DNA from: Isosphaeraceae bacterium
GTDB taxonomy: Bacteria > Planctomycetota > Planctomycetia > Isosphaerales > Isosphaeraceae
Direction: 5' to 3'
Length of the DNA: 43,023 nucleotides
Assembly: GCA_031291845.1 (NCBI GenBank)
Contig: JARLIH010000138.1
Span: 64,001-107,023, forward strand
The notes beneath the pieces are model-generated. The model was not told the DNA's origin. It did no database searches and worked only from the letters and a program-made list of their open reading frames with translations. Below are positions 8,853 to 17,708 of the stretch, piece by piece. Position numbers and translations under genes: made by a program. Numbering within the stretch: position 1 is the stretch's first letter; the number at the start of each line of letters is the position of its first letter.

Positions 8853-9866
8853 TCACGGCTTGGGAGCCGGTTCGATCTTGCCGTCCCGTCCCTTGGGGCT
8901 GGGCGCGTTCGGCAAGGGTCGCGGGAAGCCGTCATCACCGGTCCGCGTGACGACCGTGTCCCATTCCACGAGGCCCGACTTGGCCACCTTGAGGCGCAAA
9001 GCCCAACTTGTGCGCGATGGTTCGTCGAGGGCCGGCACCACGTCCTTGAAGTCGTCGAAGACGAAGTTGCCGAGGCTATAAACGATGAGCTTGCCTTTGT
9101 AGTACTCGGCCCCTTCGGTGACATGCGGGTGCCCGCCGATGACGACGTCAGCGCCCGAGTCGATCATGAGGCGGGCCAGAGACTTCTGACGCTCATTGGG
9201 CTGAAACTGGTACTCGCGGCCCCAATGCATGAAGGTAATCACGATATCAGCGGCGCCGGAAGCTCGAACGGCCTTGAGGTCCGCAACCACCTGATCGTCG
9301 TCGCTCCAGGCGACGCCCGGCGTCATCGGTCCGGCTTCGAATTCGCGGGGGCGAAACTCGTTGTAGCCTAACAGCGCAACTCGAATTCCCTTGCGCTCCA
9401 AGATCAGGGGGGAATGGGCCTCCTTGAGATCACGGCCGCCCCCGAAATATCGGACACCCGCCTGCTCCAGGCGTTCCATCTCCTCGACGAGCGCGCCTTT
9501 GCCGAAATCGCCCGTGTGATTGTTGGCCAACGAGACCGCATCGAAGTACCGTGTCAGGAAAGGCAGGCAGTGAGGGGATGCGCGGAACGTGTACTTCTTG
9601 ACGACACGCTCGCCACCCGTGGCGACCACGCACTCCAGGTTGCCCACGGTAAGGTCCGCTGCTTCGAGGATCGAAGCGCAGTCCGCAAACGGATCCTTCC
9701 CTTTGGCCACATGCTCGCCGGGAATTCGGTCGAGCATCACGTCCCCCACGAAGACCAAACTCGCCGTGGTCTGAGGGGCATCCTCAGCGCGACCCGCGGG
9801 GACCCACGCGAGGACCAGGGCGGCGGAGGAGAGCAGAGTGCCCAGCACGGCTCGCTTGAACATCAT
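8853..9866 (-). CDS. CapA-family exported metallophosphatase-like protein
   Basis: This 337-aa protein begins with a signal peptide (about 1-27, hydrophobic core LGTLLSSAALVLAWVPAG). It carries the CapA / poly-gamma-glutamate synthesis fold, a calcineurin-like metallophosphatase: GDVMLDR (41-47), GNLECV (75-80), SLANNHTGDFG (112-122), HWGREYQ (214-220), GGHPHVTEG (244-252) and YSLGNFVFDD (263-272). The Asp, Asn and His residues of these motifs are the expected metal ligands. CapA homologues act in poly-gamma-glutamate capsule systems in bacilli, but most relatives in other phyla stand alone and have no proven substrate; none of capB, capC or pgs genes are nearby. The start at 9866 has AGAGGA 5 nt upstream, and a second in-frame ATG follows at once. 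It is transcribed alone. Confidence 0.85.
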   Translation of the reverse strand: MMFKRAVLGTLLSSAALVLAWVPAGRAEDAPQTTASLVFVGDVMLDRIPGEHVAKGKDPFADCASILEAADLTVGNLECVVATGGERVVKKYTFRASPHCLPFLTRYFDAVSLANNHTGDFGKGALVEEMERLEQAGVRYFGGGRDLKEAHSPLILERKGIRVALLGYNEFRPREFEAGPMTPGVAWSDDDQVVADLKAVRASGAADIVITFMHWGREYQFQPNERQKSLARLMIDSGADVVIGGHPHVTEGAEYYKGKLIVYSLGNFVFDDFKDVVPALDEPSRTSWALRLKVAKSGLVEWDTVVTRTGDDGFPRPLPNAPSPKGRDGKIEPAPKP

Positions 9867-10289
9867 TTGAATCCTCTGCCAGGGAGACGAGAGACGACTT
9901 TCCGTGATCTATTTTGCGGAATCCGCCTTCCTTGGCGCCGGGGAGTGCTACAATTAGGTATAGGGAATGAGGCTGGACGATTCGGCTATCGGCGTCGCCT
10001 GTTCCTCGCTATGATGTCGCCTCGCTGGGGTATCCACAAGACCCGTTCGCGGCCCAGTCCGTCCTTTCCTCTCTCAGCGGGCCCGGGCGGATGAGGACCT
10101 TCTCGATTTGGCAAGTCGATGATCGGTGCGCTGACATCGTTTGCGCCCTCCCCTTTTTGGCACCAGGCGTGCCTGCGCTTCTGACGGTTTCGTGGCGACC
10201 GGTGATCGGCTCGCCGCCGTTGGAAATCCGGAATTGACGCTCGCCCTCGGGCAGTGTGCCATGCCATGCCCACGGTAGGAGGTGGCGTG
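9867..10289. other. 423-bp divergent intergenic region
   Basis: This lies between two divergently transcribed genes. It holds an extended -10 candidate on the plus strand (9946-9954) and the 11-nt palindrome GCGGAATCCGC at 9916-9926. The open frames crossing it are not family-like. Nothing else is recognised. Confidence 0.5.
9946..9954 (+). promoter_or_regulatory. Extended -10 promoter element candidate for the alpha/beta hydrolase gene
   Basis: TGCTACAAT matches the TGnTATAAT extended -10 pattern with one change. No -35 is evident. The leader to the hydrolase ATG would be about 330 nt, which is long, so this could also serve something unseen. Confidence 0.3.
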
Positions 10290-11180
10290 ATGATTGCTTT
10301 TGTGTTTGTCGCTTGCTTGACGCTGACCGGCGATACGGAAGTCGTCCCCGTCGGCACGGCCAAGATCGCTGTGGAAGTGAGCGGGCATAAGGTCAATCTT
10401 TTTACATACAAGCCAGCCAACTACAAGAACGGTCCGATGCTCATGGTCTTCCATGGCGTGGACCGGAACGCCGAGGACTATCGCGATCATGCTCGCGGGC
10501 TGGGGGACCGGCACGCGGCCATCGTGGTTGCGCCTGAGTTCGACAAGGAGCGGTTTCCGGCCAAGAAATACCAGCACGGCGGCCTCCAGCGGGACGTCAA
10601 AACCAACACCGTGACGCCGCGGGAGGAGTGGACCTGGAGCTTGGTCCCGCAGATCGCGCTGGAGATTCGCCGCCGCGAGGGGCGGAACGACATGCCGTAC
10701 TACCTGATCGGGCACTCGGCCGGCGGCCAGTTCGTGGGCCGGCTGGCCGGCTTCGTCGAGTCGGACGCCAGCCGGATCCTGGTGGCCAACCCGAGCTCGT
10801 ACTTGTTTCCCAGTCACAAGATGGAATTTCCTTACGGATTCGGCGGACTCCCGGGTGAGCTCGGCGACGAGCAGCGACTGCGCCGGTACTTGGCGCAGCC
10901 CTTGACGATCTACCTGGGGACGAAGGACAACGAGCGAGACGACGATCTCGACACGTCGCCCGAAGCAGATGAGCAGGGGAACACCCGGCTGGAGCGAGGC
11001 CGGAAAGTCTTTGAGGCCGCGCAGCGGCTGGCGAAGGACAAGGGGTGGGAGTTCCGCTGGACGCTCGTCGAGGCCGAGGACGTCGGCCATGACCACCGCA
11101 AGATGTTCGACGCCCCCGCGTGTGACGCTGCGCTCTTCGGCGTCCAGAAGATCCTCGAGATGGAACCCGAGAAACGCTGA
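10290..11180 (+). CDS. Exported alpha/beta hydrolase of unknown substrate
   Basis: This 296-aa protein has a short hydrophobic leader (MIAFVFVACLTLTG) and an alpha/beta-hydrolase body. MLMVFHGVDRN (50-60) is the oxyanion-strand region, LIGHSAGGQF (139-148) is the nucleophile elbow with Ser143, GTKDN (210-214) is the likely acid-residue region, and VGHDHRKMF (265-273) supplies the catalytic His. This layout fits poly(3-hydroxybutyrate) depolymerase-like and carbohydrate-esterase-like hydrolases, but the substrate cannot be named. The start at 10290 is preferred over the upstream ATG at 10254 because AGGAGG (10277-10282) lies 7 nt before it. It converges on the large amidohydrolase gene with a gap of only 2 nt. 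Confidence 0.8.
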   Translation: MIAFVFVACLTLTGDTEVVPVGTAKIAVEVSGHKVNLFTYKPANYKNGPMLMVFHGVDRNAEDYRDHARGLGDRHAAIVVAPEFDKERFPAKKYQHGGLQRDVKTNTVTPREEWTWSLVPQIALEIRRREGRNDMPYYLIGHSAGGQFVGRLAGFVESDASRILVANPSSYLFPSHKMEFPYGFGGLPGELGDEQRLRRYLAQPLTIYLGTKDNERDDDLDTSPEADEQGNTRLERGRKVFEAAQRLAKDKGWEFRWTLVEAEDVGHDHRKMFDAPACDAALFGVQKILEMEPEKR

Positions 11181-11182
11181 CG

Positions 11183-14100
11183 TCAACGTGGCTTGGCGGG
11201 TGCTTCCGGTTCGACCGGTGAAGGGGCGGGCGCAGGCCGGGGCTCGAGTCCGAGCGGAGCCAACCCGGCCTGGACCTCCGCCAGGCGCTGGAGGTACTTG
11301 TCGTAGAGCCGCGTGTGGCGGCTCTCGGGCGAGACGGGCCTGCCGTTGATGAACAGGGCCTTGACGCGGGTCGTGGGCTGGAGAATGTGGCCCGCCGTCA
11401 CGACGATGTTCGCCCGCTTGCCAACCTCGAGTGAGCCGACCTGCTCCTGAATCCCCAAGATCCGCGCGGGGTTGATGGTCACCGCCTTCAGGGCCTCGAT
11501 CTCAGGCAGCCCATAGGCCACCGCGACTGCCGCCTCATAGGGCAGGTTGCGGGGCGCGGTTGCCTGCTCGGGCCCGAAGTCCCTTGGTCGGATCGCAAAT
11601 AGAACGCCCGCTTCGTGGAGCCGCAGGGGGTTCGTGAAGGGCGCGTCGTAAGGATCGGTTCGATCCGCGGGAACCTGGAGCGTTCCCGCGATCAAGACCG
11701 GCACCTTCGCGGCCTTGAGCTGGTCCGCAACCTTCCAGGCCTCCAATCCGCCCGAGATAATCGCCTTGAGTTTCAGGTCGCCCGCGAATTTCAGTGCGTC
11801 GAGGATTTCGCCCCGGCGCGAGGCATGAAAAACCACGGGCTTTTCGCCTTTCGCGTATGGCACGAGTGCGGCGAGGCGAGGGTCGGGGGGTGGGGGCGTC
11901 ACGTGCCGCGTCGCCGACTCGACCCTGACCGTCTCGTAGGCGAGCGCCCGCTGGAACCAATCCTTGATCACGGCCAAGCTCTCGTTCCGTTTCTTGCGTC
12001 GCTCCGCGGCTCCGCCCGCTACGGATCCATCCGCCCCCGGTATCAAGGCGTCGGGAATGCGCACGTGAAGGGCAACCGGGTCCGCTAGGATCATCTCCCT
12101 GGGTACCCACCCATTCAAATCGACAGCGCACCCTTGACCGCAAAACGTGCCGCCGAGCGGCTGAACATAGGCCGACAGAATCCCGTTCGCACGGGTGACC
12201 GGGATGAGCTCGCTGTCGACGCGTAACGCACTGCTCGCGCGCAGCTCAGGCTGGTACTGGGCGGAGTCGGCCCAATCCTGGGTCTCGCCCAGGCTACCGA
12301 CCTCGTACAGGCCGAGCGGCGTTCCCGCGGCGACGAGTCCGGGCCAGACATCGAGTCCCTGCACGTCGATCGTCTGTGCCGAACCGGGGATGCGAGTGCC
12401 TGCGCCGCCGATCGCGACGATCTTTCCCTCGCTGACGACGAGCGTCCCGTCGGGGATGTCGTCCCCTCCCACCGGATGCAGTGTCGCCCCGACCAGGGCA
12501 TAAACGCCCTTTGGATTGTTGAGGATCTCAAGAATGCGGTCGCGGAGGCCGTGACTCGGGGCAGGCATGACGAAATGCTGTCCGGCCCGTGGAGCAAGTC
12601 GCCCGTCTTTTGAACCTCGCTGGAACCAGACCTCTCCGTCCACAAGGGTCATTTCGCACCGGGCGAAACCGTCGAACGGGTGCGCGTTGAAGATCGCGAG
12701 GTCAGCATCCTTGCCCTTCTCGATCGAACCGAGCCGCCGCTCGAGTCCGAGCTCGCGAGCGGGGTTGATCGTGATCATCGCCAGGGCCTGTTCCTCGTTC
12801 ACATCGCCGTACTTGACGGCCTTGGCGGCCTCGAGGTAGAGGTGCCTCATGACCTCTTCGCTGTCGCTTTTCAGGCTGACCCGCACGCCCGCACGGGTCA
12901 GTAACGCGGCGTTGTAGGGAATGGCGTCGAACGCCTCCACCTTGTAGGCCCACCAGTCGGCGAACGTCGACACGCTGGCGCCGGCAGCGGCGATTTCGGG
13001 GGCGACCTTATAGCCCTCGAGCGCGTGGTGGAGCGAGGGCATCGGCACGCCGTGCCGCGCGCAAAGGCGAAGCAACATGAGGATCTCGTCACCCCGGTAG
13101 GAGTGACACTCGACACGGATCGAGCCGTCGAGGATGCCGGCGAGTGCTTCCAGCCTCAGGTCCCGCCGCGGCGGAATCGAAGGGGATAGCTTGGATTTGT
13201 TGGCCTCGTACTGCTTCCAGAGGGCTTGGTACGCGCGAGCCTCCTCGAACGCGCGATCGAGGGTCGCCTCGACCCCCATGCGCGTGTTCGGGAACCGGCC
13301 AGGGTGGCGCGTCACGTTCTCACCAAGTGCGACCTTGACGCCCTGCGGCGCGTCCTTCACAAGTAGGTCGCGGCCCGCAAGCCCGTGCTTGAGCTTGATC
13401 ACCGCGTCCTGACCGCCGACCACGTCCGCCGAGCCGTGCAGGAGGCGCGCGACCGTCGTGCCGCCCGCCAACGCCCGGTACAGAGCGGGGTCGGTGCCCG
13501 AAAGGACATCCTTCACGCGGACCTCGGGGACGATGCTCAGACTGGATTCGTTGATGTTCCCCTGCATGGCGATGTGAGAATGCGTGTCGATGATGCCGGG
13601 CATCACGACCATCCCCTCCGCATCAATCACGGCGGTTCCTGCGGGCGCTGGGACCGATTCGCCGATTTCGGCGATCTTTCCCTCCCTGACGAGGATCGAG
13701 CCTTTGGGAATCGTTCCCTTGGTCACGGTCAAGATCGTCGCGTTCTTGATCAGGACGTTCCCGCCGGTCTTCAAGCGCGGCGCGCGATCGGCGTCGAGCT
13801 CGCTCGCGACGTCGACAAACGGGGGATCCGGCTTTCGGTCCGCAACCGCTTGGGCCGCTTTTTCGGCGGTGGCGGGGACGGGCGATCCCGGCGCGCTCGC
13901 CGCAACTTTCGGTTCCGGCTGTGCGACGCGCCGGGGAGGAGCCTCGTCAGACTTCGCATGGTCGAATTCGAACTTCAGCCCGTCCAGCAGCATGTAGCGG
14001 ACCCGGGCGGATTCGTCCGTCAACGGCGCCGACAGCACAACAACGTGGCCGAGCTTTCCCGGGGAAAGCGTGCCAAGCCGGGATGCGACGCCGGCGATCT

Positions 14101-15397
14101 CCGCCGCACGGCCGGTCAAGGCGTCCACGGCGGCCGCCGGGGCGAGTCCTTCGGCGACGACGCGGCGCAACTGGAGGGCGAAGGTCTCGGGCTTGCTCAG
14201 TCCGTCGGTCGCGAACGCGAACCGTACGCCCGCCTTGGCCAGAACGGCCGCTGTCGCAAGCTGCTCTTTCCATTTCGCGTGCCGGTCGGCAAGGACCTTG
14301 AGTGGGACGTCGCGCTCCGCCGGATCGAGCTTTCTGTACTCGTCTTCCGTGGGGAGCCTGGGCTCGGCGGGAAAGTCCAAGCGGAGGACGACTGGCACAT
14401 CGTGCGCTTTAAGCCGCTCGGCAACCTGGCCGGCCTCGCTGCCGCCGACGATCACGACCGTCGTGCCGAATTCTTCGGCGAGATTGAGGGCGCGGTGGAT
14501 CTCGTCTCGCGTGTTGGCCTCCCACCAGACGGGGAGGATTTTCGCCCGAGCCGCGTGGAGCGCATCCAGCGCAGGGTCGACGGGAGGGCGAAGCCCGCCG
14601 TGCTTTTCGCTCGCCGCTTGCAGGGCGTAGGCGCGTTCGGCGTCGATCATCGCCTGCCGCAAGTGCGCAACCGCGCCCATCAACACAGCCGGGTAAGGAG
14701 CGCGCGCACCCGTACGCGAGACACGCCGTGTCGCGCCCTCCTGGTCCAGAGCCGGTACCGGCTCCGGCTGAAACGGGGGGCGCAGGTTGATGTGCAGAGC
14801 GATGGGGGACTGGAGGACGGCTTCTCGCCGCGGAAGCCCCGCGAGGCTCACGAGTGCGCTCTGACCCGTGGCGATCGCCCCCGCTGGCGCAGCGACGAAG
14901 GCCGTGAAGCCGAGTTTGCGCCGTTCGGCCGCCAGGGAGTCCGGCAGGTCAAGCACTCGCCCTACCGCAAACTCAGGAGTCAGGCCGTTTCGATTGTCGG
15001 GTGGGGAATGAGCCGGGGCGGACTCGGCCAGGTCGAGCGTTCGCCCCGGACCGGTCTGCGACCGCACGGCGCCGGCGGGTTGGCCAAGGGTCGTGTACAG
15101 GTCGAGCAGGCCGGGGTAGACGTACAGCCCCGCGCCATCGACGACCTGGGCGTCAAAAGGGACGTCGGTCTTGTCGGCGGGGCCGACGCTCTCGATGAGT
15201 CCGTCGCGAACCACGACGGTGCCCGATTCCAGGATCGTCCCGGGCGCCGCGAACACCTTCGCGCCTCGAATCGCGTACGCAGAAGGCCGGAATCCGGGCT
15301 TTTCGTCATCGGCGACACTGGGGCTGCCGACGCACGCGAGCAGCGTTAGACCGAAAGAAAGTAGCCGGCGTGGAGAGGAAACGGCCGCGCACCTCAT
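11183..15397 (-). CDS. Giant exported protein with three amidohydrolase-like units
   Basis: This 1404-aa protein starts with a signal peptide (RLLSFGLTLLACVGSPSVA). It contains three consecutive units of the metal-dependent amidohydrolase (imidazolonepropionase-like) fold, at about 25-490, 545-965 and 985-1385. Each has the composite-domain pattern of an N-terminal sandwich (such as GTVVVRDGLIESVG), a PG strand entering the barrel, and a C-terminal closure such as GTLSPGKLGHVVVL or GSIEKGKDADLAIF. Only the middle unit has the metal motif: MPGIIDTHSHIAM with His606 and His608, later CHSYR, LHHALEG and Asp845 in KSDSE. The first unit reads YPGLLDLYTTLG and the third VWPGLVAAGTPLG at the same place, with no HxH. 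So one active and two probably inactive units are fused. The ATG at 15397 is chosen because it begins the signal peptide; the frame opens at 15457. Likely a periplasmic or surface hydrolase; substrate unknown. Confidence 0.85.
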   Translation of the reverse strand: MRCAAVSSPRRLLSFGLTLLACVGSPSVADDEKPGFRPSAYAIRGAKVFAAPGTILESGTVVVRDGLIESVGPADKTDVPFDAQVVDGAGLYVYPGLLDLYTTLGQPAGAVRSQTGPGRTLDLAESAPAHSPPDNRNGLTPEFAVGRVLDLPDSLAAERRKLGFTAFVAAPAGAIATGQSALVSLAGLPRREAVLQSPIALHINLRPPFQPEPVPALDQEGATRRVSRTGARAPYPAVLMGAVAHLRQAMIDAERAYALQAASEKHGGLRPPVDPALDALHAARAKILPVWWEANTRDEIHRALNLAEEFGTTVVIVGGSEAGQVAERLKAHDVPVVLRLDFPAEPRLPTEDEYRKLDPAERDVPLKVLADRHAKWKEQLATAAVLAKAGVRFAFATDGLSKPETFALQLRRVVAEGLAPAAAVDALTGRAAEIAGVASRLGTLSPGKLGHVVVLSAPLTDESARVRYMLLDGLKFEFDHAKSDEAPPRRVAQPEPKVAASAPGSPVPATAEKAAQAVADRKPDPPFVDVASELDADRAPRLKTGGNVLIKNATILTVTKGTIPKGSILVREGKIAEIGESVPAPAGTAVIDAEGMVVMPGIIDTHSHIAMQGNINESSLSIVPEVRVKDVLSGTDPALYRALAGGTTVARLLHGSADVVGGQDAVIKLKHGLAGRDLLVKDAPQGVKVALGENVTRHPGRFPNTRMGVEATLDRAFEEARAYQALWKQYEANKSKLSPSIPPRRDLRLEALAGILDGSIRVECHSYRGDEILMLLRLCARHGVPMPSLHHALEGYKVAPEIAAAGASVSTFADWWAYKVEAFDAIPYNAALLTRAGVRVSLKSDSEEVMRHLYLEAAKAVKYGDVNEEQALAMITINPARELGLERRLGSIEKGKDADLAIFNAHPFDGFARCEMTLVDGEVWFQRGSKDGRLAPRAGQHFVMPAPSHGLRDRILEILNNPKGVYALVGATLHPVGGDDIPDGTLVVSEGKIVAIGGAGTRIPGSAQTIDVQGLDVWPGLVAAGTPLGLYEVGSLGETQDWADSAQYQPELRASSALRVDSELIPVTRANGILSAYVQPLGGTFCGQGCAVDLNGWVPREMILADPVALHVRIPDALIPGADGSVAGGAAERRKKRNESLAVIKDWFQRALAYETVRVESATRHVTPPPPDPRLAALVPYAKGEKPVVFHASRRGEILDALKFAGDLKLKAIISGGLEAWKVADQLKAAKVPVLIAGTLQVPADRTDPYDAPFTNPLRLHEAGVLFAIRPRDFGPEQATAPRNLPYEAAVAVAYGLPEIEALKAVTINPARILGIQEQVGSLEVGKRANIVVTAGHILQPTTRVKALFINGRPVSPESRHTRLYDKYLQRLAEVQAGLAPLGLEPRPAPAPSPVEPEAPAKPR

Positions 15398-15489
15398 GAG
15401 GTCCGCTCGCAGGAGGTGAGGATAGGGATGCGCAGAGACACTCCCGGCAGGGGTCACAGAGGGCCGTTCCCGCGCTCATCGATCAAGGT

Positions 15490-15519
15490 AGTGTAGCCTC
15501 CCGCGCGGATGCGGAGCAA
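15490..15519 (-). promoter_or_regulatory. Predicted promoter of the triple amidohydrolase gene
   Basis: On the minus strand TTGCTC (15514-15519) and TACACT (15490-15495) are 18 nt apart. The leader to the ATG at 15397 would be about 85 nt. Confidence 0.4.
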
Positions 15520-15613
15520 GGCCGCACCCGCGGCGGCTACCGCAGTTGGGCGAACGCGGGCGTCGCATCGGACGGCGTCGACGCGTCTTGGCGGGGGGTG
15601 TGAGTTTCGTTAC

Positions 15614-15641
15614 TTGACAGGAGGCGGAATCCGGCTAGATT
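15614..15641 (+). promoter_or_regulatory. Predicted promoter of the glycosyltransferase gene
   Basis: A perfect TTGACA (15614-15619) is followed after 16 nt by TAGATT (15636-15641). It is one of the best sigma70-type matches in the window. The transcript would have a leader of about 150 nt before the ATG at 15799. Confidence 0.55.
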
Positions 15642-15798
15642 GGGGCACGCGGGACCCGGCTTTAGGACCGCGCGTGGCGTCCGACCAGGGATCGGGCTTG
15701 GCGTCGATGAGGAACGGTCTGCCGACGTCTGCCTGTCGGAGGCGTGTCGGCCGTAAACGCCAGGGGCGGAAGGGACGAGGACGAGTCCTCGGGCGAGC

Positions 15799-17055
15799 AT
15801 GATGCCGTCGTTCCAGGCCGAGGCCACATCAACGCGTTCGACTCCCTCCGCCGTAGCCGGCGCCGGGGTTGGAGCGGCTTTCGACCTGGTGGTCGCAGAC
15901 GCTTCGTGGACGTGGACGGAGCGGCTCTTTTCGCCATTGGCGGAGCTTGGCCCGCGCGTCCTCCTGATCAAGGCGTGCGACTGGCGCAACGCACTCCAGC
16001 AAAAGCGGCCGGTCCGCGATTGGCTTTGCCCGCGACGGCGCCTGTCCAACGCGCTCTGGGAACAGACGATCGTACTGCCCCCCGGATGGATGAAGTCGTA
16101 TCCCAGGCTGGGGATGCGTCCGGTCTCCTGGGCGATTCGCCAATGGCGGCGCGAGCTCGGCGAGACGCGGCCGCTCGCCCTGGCCATTTCGTATCCTCAC
16201 TACCTATATTTGCGCGATCTGATCGGTCCCGACGCTCTCCTCTATTACAACATGGACGACTATGGACTCTACTGGCGCTCGCGCCGGCGGAAGGTCCGGG
16301 CGCTCGAGCGGCAAGTCGTCCGCGAGGCCGATCTGTCGATTTTCTGCGCGAAGGTTCGGGCCGAGGAGTTGAGTGCCGCGGTACCGGAGGCTGAGAACCG
16401 CGTCATCCACTTGCCGCACGGCGCACCGGCCTCGTCCATCAGTCCAGCGCCCCAGCACGGGCCGGCAACGCCCCCGGACGATGTCGCGCGGTTACCTCGC
16501 CCTCTCCTCGGGTTCGTCGGTAGCCTTGGCGACCGCCTCGACTGGACCTTGCTCGAGCACGTCGCACAGGAATTCCCACACGGATCGATCGTGCTGATCG
16601 GGCGCGATCCAGAGCCGTGTCCCCGCGAGGCCTGGTATCGCGGCTTCCAGCGTGCCGTCGCATTGCCGAACGTCCACCGGATCGGCTGGAGGTCCCAGGC
16701 GGAGATCGGCCGCTATAACGCGGCGTTCGACGTGTGCCTCATCCCCTACCGGGTAGATCATCCATTCAACCATGTCGCCTGCCCGACCAAGGTTATGGAT
16801 TACATGGCCACGAGCCGGCCGGTCGTCACGACCCCAGTGCCCGAGTGCTCGCTCTATTCGCACCTGTTTCAGGTTGCGGAAACGCCGGCGGCCTTTGTCG
16901 AAGCGATCCGCAACGTCGTGTCTCAGGGCTCGGATGACGGCAAAGCCGCGCTGCGGTGGGAGACCGCACGTGGAGCGACGTGGGAGCGGACGTCGGCCGT
17001 GATGCTCCGCCACTTGCTGGAGCGCACCCGCGATCGCCTCAGCGGCGACGTCTGA
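15799..17055 (+). CDS. GT-B fold glycosyltransferase (TuaH-like)
   Basis: The 418-aa protein has the two-lobed layout of GT-B glycosyltransferases related to the GT4/TuaH group. The N-terminal lobe contains ISYPHYLYLRDLIGPDALLYYNMDDY (split around 130-154). The linker carries VIHLPHGAP (202-210). The C-terminal, donor-binding lobe has LLGFVGSLGDRLDW (236-249), SIVLIGRD (263-270), CLIPYRVDHPFN (313-324) and PTKVMDYMATSRPVVTT (329-345), where Asp334 stands where relatives often have Glu. It probably transfers a sugar onto an exported polysaccharide or glycolipid; donor and acceptor are unknown. No neighbouring polysaccharide genes are present. Adjacent ATGs at 15799 and 15802 are possible starts and the ribosome binding site is poor. 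The first 25 residues are low-complexity, so the true N-terminus is uncertain. Confidence 0.85.
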   Translation: MMPSFQAEATSTRSTPSAVAGAGVGAAFDLVVADASWTWTERLFSPLAELGPRVLLIKACDWRNALQQKRPVRDWLCPRRRLSNALWEQTIVLPPGWMKSYPRLGMRPVSWAIRQWRRELGETRPLALAISYPHYLYLRDLIGPDALLYYNMDDYGLYWRSRRRKVRALERQVVREADLSIFCAKVRAEELSAAVPEAENRVIHLPHGAPASSISPAPQHGPATPPDDVARLPRPLLGFVGSLGDRLDWTLLEHVAQEFPHGSIVLIGRDPEPCPREAWYRGFQRAVALPNVHRIGWRSQAEIGRYNAAFDVCLIPYRVDHPFNHVACPTKVMDYMATSRPVVTTPVPECSLYSHLFQVAETPAAFVEAIRNVVSQGSDDGKAALRWETARGATWERTSAVMLRHLLERTRDRLSGDV

Positions 17056-17061
17056 ACCGGC

Positions 17062-17541
17062 TTACTTCGCCGGAGCGGCCGCTTTCTTCTCCGGCGCAGC
17101 GCCCCCTTTAGTGGCACCAGGTCCGACAAGGCTCTGCCGCACCGGCTTTCTCGGCTCGAGCGAGCTGGTCGATGCCACTCGGGGCGTGGGCTTCAAGATG
17201 CTATCAACGCCAAGCGTGGCGACACCCGGCACGATCAGCATCGTCAGCAAGCCGATCGCGAGCGCGTGCCAGGGGTGAAACTGGAGGATCAGCGTGAAGA
17301 CCCCGAACCACACAATTCCCTGAAGCACCGTCCAGGCGATGTTCGTCGTGAACATGGTGTCGAACGAGGGGTGGAGCTTCGCCAGCAGGAGCGCCAGGAT
17401 GAACGATGCGAGGCCAACCTTGAGGCCGACGCGGGGAGTGACCTCATCGTAAAGCTGGTCCTGTGCCACTTCGGTGACCGTGTAGCACACGACGAACAGG
17501 ACCAACCAGTAAATCAGCAGCGGCCAGACAAAGGCGAGCAT
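17062..17541 (-). CDS. Small integral membrane protein, function unknown
   Basis: The 159-aa protein has about four predicted membrane segments: FVWPLLIYWLVLFVVCYTV near the N-terminus, VGLASFILALLLA, NIAWTVLQGIVWFGVFTLIL and ALAIGLLTMLIVPGV. A basic, Ala/Pro/Lys-rich cytoplasmic-looking tail ends in EKKAAAPAK. No family is recognised. The ATG at 17541 begins directly before the first membrane segment; an upstream ATG at 17574 is also open. It converges with the glycosyltransferase gene (6-nt gap). An inverted repeat CCGGC/GCCGG overlaps the two stop codons and could help termination, but there is no T-tract. Confidence 0.7.
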   Translation of the reverse strand: MLAFVWPLLIYWLVLFVVCYTVTEVAQDQLYDEVTPRVGLKVGLASFILALLLAKLHPSFDTMFTTNIAWTVLQGIVWFGVFTLILQFHPWHALAIGLLTMLIVPGVATLGVDSILKPTPRVASTSSLEPRKPVRQSLVGPGATKGGAAPEKKAAAPAK

Positions 17542-17708
17542 GAATGGTTTTCCGTCGGGAGGGCCATGGCGCAATCTGCGCCTGGAGACGTTCCATACCT
17601 ATCCTAACCCGCGCGCAGTGGCTCTGCCATCGAACGCTGGCGGTTTTCCGATCACCCTTATAACATGGCTCGACACGCACCGGCACTTTGAAGTACGGGA
17701 AACGATCC

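Larger units (their letters stand above)
15398..15798. other. 401-bp divergent intergenic region with two promoters
   Basis: The region separates the amidohydrolase gene (minus) from the glycosyltransferase gene (plus) and carries a predicted promoter for each (15490-15519 minus; 15614-15641 plus). A stop codon at 15754 in the glycosyltransferase frame rules out a longer protein. The palindrome GAGGAC-GA-GTCCTC lies at 15777-15790, just before the glycosyltransferase start. Nothing else is recognised. Confidence 0.6.

Noticed and set aside
8853..9866. Poly-gamma-glutamate capsule system from CapA plus GGT
   Set aside because: The two genes are about 9 kb apart, with no ligase or membrane genes of the cap/pgs type nearby; both families have many stand-alone members.
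13385..15349. Long plus-strand open frame (654 aa) opposite the amidohydrolase gene
   Set aside because: It is Arg-rich with no family sequence and is the antisense shadow of a well-supported gene in high-GC DNA. The same holds for 18379-20340, 21946-23091 and 38876-40300.
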